Source: an uncultured Prevotella sp. (GTDB lineage: Bacteria; Bacteroidota; Bacteroidia; Bacteroidales; Bacteroidaceae). Taken from it: a stretch of 8,422 bases of DNA. Positions 6,106 to 8,422 of this stretch are shown here, piece after piece (the stretch's first letter is position 1; each line of letters begins with the position of its first letter). The position numbers and the translations under genes were made by a program. The notes under the pieces are model-generated. The model saw only the letters and a list, made by a program, of their open reading frames with translations. It did not search any database and was not told the DNA's origin. The stretch spans positions 1 through 8,422 of the forward strand of contig ONQK01000026.1 of the NCBI GenBank assembly GCA_900319895.1, read 5' to 3'.

Positions 6106-6678
6106 ATGAAAAATATTGTGATTTTTGGTGCGCCTGGCTCCGGTAAGGGCACCCAAAGCGAGTTGCTCGAAAAAAAATATGGTTTTCAGCATATTTCCAC
6201 GGGAGAATTATTGCGTAAGGAGATAAAGGACAATACGGAAATAGGCAAGACGGCGAATCTGTTCATTGCCAAAGGGCAGTTGATCCCAGATGACTTGATT
6301 GTCAATCTGCTTTCCAACCTTTATGACACGCTGATGGAGGAGAGGGAAGGGATTATTTTTGATGGCTTTCCACGTACGATTGTGCAGGCAGAATCCTTAA
6401 AGAAGCTATTGCAGGACAGAGGCGCCGGGAATGTAGCGGTTATAGACCTGTCGGTGCCAGAGGACGACTTGATCCGCCGGCTGATCAACCGCGGCAAGGA
6501 GAGCGGACGCTCTGACGACAACGAAGAGGTGATTCGCCGGCGACTGGAGGTCTATCGCCTTCAAACTCTCCCGCTGATTGACTGGTATAAGGCTGAAAAA
6601 GCCTACCATTATGTAGACGGAATCGGCGAAATCGACCGAATTTTCAATGATATTTGTGCAATCATCGACCGTCTCTGA
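6106..6678 (+). CDS. adk: Adenylate kinase
   Basis: Adk catalyses ATP + AMP = 2 ADP and sets the adenylate balance of the cell. The 190-residue protein has the Walker A loop GAPGSGKGT (8-16), the AMP-binding STGELLR (31-37), FDGFPRT (84-90), and the arginine-rich NRGKESGRSDD region (128-138) followed by IRRRLEVYRLQTLPLIDWY. The lid is the short form: there is no inserted zinc-finger-like domain and no Cys4 motif, which fits a length of 190 rather than about 215. The gene sits three bases after hpt and 27 bases before obgE, inside one operon. The usual STGDLLR reads STGELLR here, a conservative change. Confidence 0.97.
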   Translation: MKNIVIFGAPGSGKGTQSELLEKKYGFQHISTGELLRKEIKDNTEIGKTANLFIAKGQLIPDDLIVNLLSNLYDTLMEEREGIIFDGFPRTIVQAESLKKLLQDRGAGNVAVIDLSVPEDDLIRRLINRGKESGRSDDNEEVIRRRLEVYRLQTLPLIDWYKAEKAYHYVDGIGEIDRIFNDICAIIDRL

Positions 6679-6705
6679 AAATAAGTAAAAATAAAGAATG
6701 AGAAA

Positions 6706-7866
6706 ATGGCAGACTCCAATTTTGTAGATTATGTGAAGATTTATTGCCGTTCAGGGAAAGGCGGTAGGGGCTCAATGCACTTGCGGCATGTGAAATACCA
6801 ACCCAACGGCGGGCCCGACGGCGGCGACGGCGGCGATGGCGGCAGCGTTTACCTGAGGGGTAATCACAACTATTGGACGCTGCTTCATCTTAAGTACCAA
6901 CGCCATGTGTTTGCTGAGCACGGCGGCAATGGCGGGCGTGCCAAGTGCCATGGGACGAAAGGGCGTGACGAATACATCGATGTGCCTTGCGGGACGGTGG
7001 TCTATGATGCCGAAACGGGAAAGTTCGTGTGTGACGTGACGCATGACGGACAAGTGGTGCGCCTGCTCAAGGGCGGGCGCGGCGGTTTGGGTAATTTCCA
7101 GTTTCGCACATCGACCAATCAGGCCCCTCGATATGCGCAGCCGGGAGAGCCGTTGCAGGAAATGACGGTCATCTTGGAGCTGAAATTATTGGCTGACGTC
7201 GGTCTGGTAGGTTTTCCCAATGCGGGGAAATCGACGTTGTTGTCGTCAATGTCCAGTGCAAGGCCCAAAATTGCGAACTACCCTTTTACGACATTGGAGC
7301 CATCGCTGGGCATTGTGGAATATCGTGACCAGAAATCGTTTGTCATGGCCGATATTCCTGGTATTATTGAGGGGGCTAGCGAGGGTAAAGGGCTTGGTTT
7401 GCGGTTTCTGAGGCATATCGAGCGCAATTCCCTGCTTCTGTTTATGGTTCCTGGCGATACAGACGACATCAAGAAGGAATATGAGGTCTTGTTAGGCGAG
7501 TTGCGTAATTTTAACCCGGAGATGCTGGACAAACGTCGCGTTTTGGCAGTGACAAAGTGCGATTTGCTTGACGATGAGCTTGTCGACATGTTGCAGGCCA
7601 CGATACCGACCGATGTCCCGGTAATTTTCATCTCTTCGGTAACGGGACAGGGTGTTGACGAGTTGAAAGACGTGTTGTGGCAAGAGCTCAATAGCGAGAG
7701 CAACAAGCTTCAAGCAATCATGGGCGAGGATACGCTCGTGCATCGCGACAAGGACATGTCAAAGTTCGCAGTGGAGCTGCATGACGAGGGTGAAGATGAA
7801 GGCATCGAGTACATTGACATTGACGATCTTGACGACCTTGAGGATGTTGATGAAGAAGATTTTTAA
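6706..7866 (+). CDS. obgE: GTPase Obg (CgtA), ribosome assembly factor
   Basis: Obg is an essential GTPase that associates with the large ribosomal subunit and links its assembly to guanine nucleotide levels. In the 386-residue product, residues 1 to about 160 form the glycine-rich Obg fold (GGPDGGDGGDGGSVYL, 35-50; EHGGNGGRAKCHGTKGRD, 71-88; LKGGRGGLGN, 121-130). The G domain follows: GFPNAGKST (169-177, G1), YPFTTLEP (192-199, switch I), DIPGIIEGASEGKGLG (216-231, G3), TKCD (283-286, G4) and ISS (309-311, G5). The tail from about 359 is very acidic, 17 Asp or Glu among the last 27 residues. ATG 6706 fits the conserved MADSNFVDYVKIYCRSGKGG start. The TAA stop overlaps by one base a possible ATG for the next gene. 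Confidence 0.97.
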   Translation: MADSNFVDYVKIYCRSGKGGRGSMHLRHVKYQPNGGPDGGDGGDGGSVYLRGNHNYWTLLHLKYQRHVFAEHGGNGGRAKCHGTKGRDEYIDVPCGTVVYDAETGKFVCDVTHDGQVVRLLKGGRGGLGNFQFRTSTNQAPRYAQPGEPLQEMTVILELKLLADVGLVGFPNAGKSTLLSSMSSARPKIANYPFTTLEPSLGIVEYRDQKSFVMADIPGIIEGASEGKGLGLRFLRHIERNSLLLFMVPGDTDDIKKEYEVLLGELRNFNPEMLDKRRVLAVTKCDLLDDELVDMLQATIPTDVPVIFISSVTGQGVDELKDVLWQELNSESNKLQAIMGEDTLVHRDKDMSKFAVELHDEGEDEGIEYIDIDDLDDLEDVDEEDF

Positions 7867-7880
7867 TGCTATCATGCCTT

Positions 7881-8422
7881 ATGCCAATGCCACAACTCAC
7901 ATATTACCAGCTTTCAGACCATGTTACGGCATTCAGTACGACACGCAAGGGAGGAGTCAGCCAAGGACTTTATGGCGAATTTAACATTAATGAATATTGC
8001 GGCGACGACATTTCGGCCGTTTCAGCCAATAGGGCCTCGCTGGCCCAATTATTGGGCATTGAGGAGACGCGCATCATAGCGCCCCATCAGGTGCATGGGG
8101 TTGAGGTGCGACAAGTCGCCTCTGATTTTTTGAGCATGCCTCTTGCCACTCGTCGCATGTTAATAGAAGGTGTTGACGCCCTGACGACCGATGTGGAAGG
8201 AGTTTGCATCGGCGTTTCCACGGCAGACTGCATCCCTGTCGTTTTATATGACGCGGTGCATCATGCCGCGGCTGTGGTGCATGCTGGATGGCGCGGGACG
8301 GTCGGCTGCATCGTCCAACATGCGGTGCGGGCAATGAGACGGTCGTATGGGACGGAGCCGCGCGCGCTGTGCGCACAAATCGGCCCGGGCATTTCCTTGG
8401 ATGCTTTCGAGGTAGGTGATGA
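7881..8422 (+). CDS. pgeF: PgeF/YfiH-family purine nucleoside phosphorylase, 3' end cut by window
   Basis: About 180 codons are present before the window ends in frame. The protein belongs to the Cu-oxidase_4 / YfiH / LACC1 family. Members were once called polyphenol oxidases, and are now known to phosphorolyse purine nucleosides such as adenosine and inosine. Visible motifs are FSTTRKGGVSQGLYGEFNI (18-36), APHQVHG (67-73), GVDALTT (97-103), STADCIPVVLYD (113-124), VVHAGWRGT (132-140) and IGPGISLDAFEVGD (167-180). The likely zinc ligands by family are His72, Cys117 and His134, all present. The start is uncertain: ATG 7866 overlaps the obgE stop (taATG), and ATG 7881 and 7887 are closer to the usual N-terminus. 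It is the fourth gene of the operon. A competing frame in 7781-7984 is a shadow. Confidence 0.92.
   Translation, partial: MPMPQLTYYQLSDHVTAFSTTRKGGVSQGLYGEFNINEYCGDDISAVSANRASLAQLLGIEETRIIAPHQVHGVEVRQVASDFLSMPLATRRMLIEGVDALTTDVEGVCIGVSTADCIPVVLYDAVHHAAAVVHAGWRGTVGCIVQHAVRAMRRSYGTEPRALCAQIGPGISLDAFEVGD

Noticed and set aside
6838..6846. Repeated GGCGGCGACGGCGGCGATGGC-type triplets in obgE, considered as a simple repeat
   Set aside because: They encode the conserved glycine-rich segment of the Obg fold and need no other explanation.
7278..7706. 142-codon minus-strand frame opposite obgE
   Set aside because: The Obg G domain on the plus strand accounts for this DNA. The antisense translation is Ser-rich and low in complexity, typical of a shadow frame.
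7781..7984. 67-codon plus-strand frame spanning the obgE/pgeF junction
   Set aside because: It is out of frame with both Obg and PgeF, each of which has clear family motifs across this stretch.
8074..8376. 100-codon minus-strand frame
   Set aside because: It lies opposite the conserved PgeF motifs (STADC, VHAGWRGT). Its Arg- and His-rich composition is that of antisense to GC-rich coding DNA.

Overview
The window reads as chromosomal housekeeping DNA from a member of the Bacteroidales, most likely a Prevotella-like species. The evidence is threefold. Several genes are preceded by TAnnTTTG boxes, the -7 element of Bacteroidetes promoters. Shine-Dalgarno sequences are essentially absent. The order hpt-adk-obgE-pgeF, and the protein sequences themselves, look Bacteroidales. 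I see no insertion sequence, phage gene, CRISPR array, tRNA or rRNA. Genus-level placement is inference.

Layout. Positions 1-441 hold an open frame that enters from the left edge without recognisable identity, then AT-rich DNA carrying a promoter. Positions 442-1041 (+) encode an ECF-type sigma factor. A convergent terminator zone with two hairpins (1042-1165) separates it from a minus-strand block: nnr (3960-5474), prfC (2103-3719), a 44-codon unannotated-looking small ORF (1833-1967), and rpe (1166-1819). These run in that transcriptional order. prfC has its own near-consensus promoter.

At 5475-5562 a compact divergent promoter region separates nnr (-) from a tight plus-strand operon: hpt (5563-6102), adk (6106-6678), obgE (6706-7866) and the 5' part of pgeF (7881 to the window end). 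This region carries a 15-bp perfect inverted repeat built around two opposed -7 boxes.

Functionally the plus-strand operon has a purine theme. PgeF-type enzymes release bases from purine nucleosides, Hpt turns hypoxanthine or guanine into IMP or GMP, and Adk balances AMP, ADP and ATP. Obg is a GTPase linked to ribosome assembly. The minus-strand genes cover NAD(P)H repair (nnr), recycling of class I release factors (prfC) and the pentose phosphate pathway (rpe).

I found no dramatic new system. The observations most worth following are the small ORF in front of rpe, the mirror-image nnr/hpt promoter with a probably leaderless nnr transcript, an Asp-to-Glu change in the Hpt PRPP loop, and an ECF sigma factor with no anti-sigma gene downstream.
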